Positions 24,556 through 25,000 of a stretch of DNA of 25,000 bases are shown piece after piece. Position 1 is the first letter of the stretch; the number at the start of each line of letters is the position of its first letter. Location: NCBI GenBank assembly GCA_003427395.1, contig BFEA01000448.1:414090-439089 (forward strand), given 5' to 3'. A program made the position numbers and the translations under genes. The notes beneath the pieces were generated by a model. It had not been told where the DNA came from, made no database searches, and was given only the letters and a program-made list of their open reading frames with translations. The DNA comes from Chara braunii (lineage: Eukaryota > Streptophyta > Charophyceae > Charales > Characeae).

Positions 24556-25000
24556 GTCCATGTACTTTGTGATTTTTGGAAAGCCTCCGTGCACTTTGCA
24601 ATGTGGGATTGTATGATATTTTGCGTTCAATGATTTTTTGAAACGTCTCTGTGTGCTTTGCAATTTGCCATTGAATGAATTTTTTGCATTGAATGGTTTC
24701 TGGAAACTATTCGTGTGTTGTGAGACTTCACCTTTGGAAAAACACTAGGCAACTTGAGATGTTTTCACCTCGATGTTTGCGATGTCTCTGTGTGCTTTAC
24801 AATTTGACTTGAGATGTTTTCATCTCGATGTTTGCGATGACAAGAGATACTTGTATGAATGGATATGAATCTTCTACACAGAAAGATTTGATGGCGTTTT
24901 CTACCTGGAATATACAAATGACAAACCAATGTCCATATTAAATCGTCGCGCTGATGGACTACGCAACTGCTTCTCCATCAAAGTGCGAGTTCAATCGCAC
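24556..25000. repeat. right terminal inverted repeat
   Basis: This is the reverse complement of the left arm in block order, from TCCATGTACTTTGTGATTTT (inner end) to CTGCTTCTCCATCA and the tip palindrome (24981-25000, cut by the window edge after GCAC). It contains one short internal duplication of its own (TTGAGATGTTTTCA..TCGATGTTTGCGATG at about 24754 and 24809), independent of those in the left arm. Confidence 0.88.

Larger units (their letters stand above)
3909..25000. mobile_element. giant TIR DNA transposon (at least 21 kb, right end at or past window edge)
   Basis: Both ends carry the same long sequence in inverted orientation (3909-4612 and 24556-25000), each tipped by the 22-bp palindrome. 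Inside lie a DUF7869-like DDE transposase (minus), a Ulp1 protease (plus), a ParB/methyltransferase-like gene (plus), a tandem three-gene family (minus) and a central satellite block. Genes in the left half point left and genes in the right half point right. Ulp1-type proteases are well known companions of large plant DNA transposons (for example MULE-type and CACTA-type elements). I cannot see the target-site duplication, because the right palindrome is cut by the window edge. The superfamily is therefore uncertain. Confidence 0.8.

Noticed and set aside
1-25000. tRNA or rRNA genes
   Set aside because: I looked for the conserved A and B boxes with a cloverleaf and for rRNA core segments and saw none that I could support by eye.

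Overview
This window looks like eukaryotic nuclear DNA that is dense in transposable elements. Coding frames are separated by long repeat-rich spacers, splice-acceptor-like sites precede several frames, one well-formed 66-bp intron is visible (2775-2840), and a SUMO-type (Ulp1/C48) protease is present. No operon structure, Shine-Dalgarno spacing, rRNA or tRNA is visible. My best guess for the source is a streptophyte (charophyte-like) alga such as Chara. That rests on the general look of the sequence and protein families and is not proven here. Three single N bases (2183, 14913, 24448) mark assembly patches.

The dominant structure is one large terminal-inverted-repeat (TIR) DNA element. It starts at about 3909 and runs to, and probably just past, the end of the window, so it is at least 21 kb. 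The left TIR (3909-4612) matches the reverse complement of the right TIR (24556-25000) over its whole length; the left arm is longer only because of internal duplications. Genes in the left half all lie on the minus strand: a hypothetical gene (5292-5762), three tandem paralogues A, B and C ending in a C-P-Y-C...G-H motif (6026-9435), and a DUF7869-like DDE transposase (9575-11948). Genes in the right half all lie on the plus strand: an unplaced ORF (16124-16681), a large gene with a ParB/sulfiredoxin-like domain followed by a degenerate DNA-methyltransferase-like domain and a long low-complexity, repeat-bearing tail (16819-22225), and a Ulp1-type protease (22352-23514). The two halves diverge from a central repeat zone (about 12.7-16.1 kb) holding a 96-bp tandem array and two GATGG-type minisatellites.

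Upstream of the big element (1-3900) lies an older, more degraded relative. It has a decayed left TIR (351-806) followed by two head-to-tail minus-strand paralogues (743-1999 and 2005-2943). Their core weakly resembles genes A to C.

Running through both elements are about 30 copies of a degenerate 22-bp palindrome, core GTGCGARTNNAYTCGCAC. It sits at the outer tips of the TIRs, in each unit of the central 96-bp array, just downstream of several stop codons, and even inside an open reading frame. Nearly every long gene carries one or two isolated in-frame stops, three of them TGA where CGA is likely ancestral, so this copy is probably a decaying one. The proposed system is a giant cargo-bearing transposon: a DDE transposase to move it, a Ulp1 protease and a ParB/methyltransferase-like protein as accessory factors, a private tandem gene family of unknown function, and a dispersed palindrome that one of its proteins may recognise.
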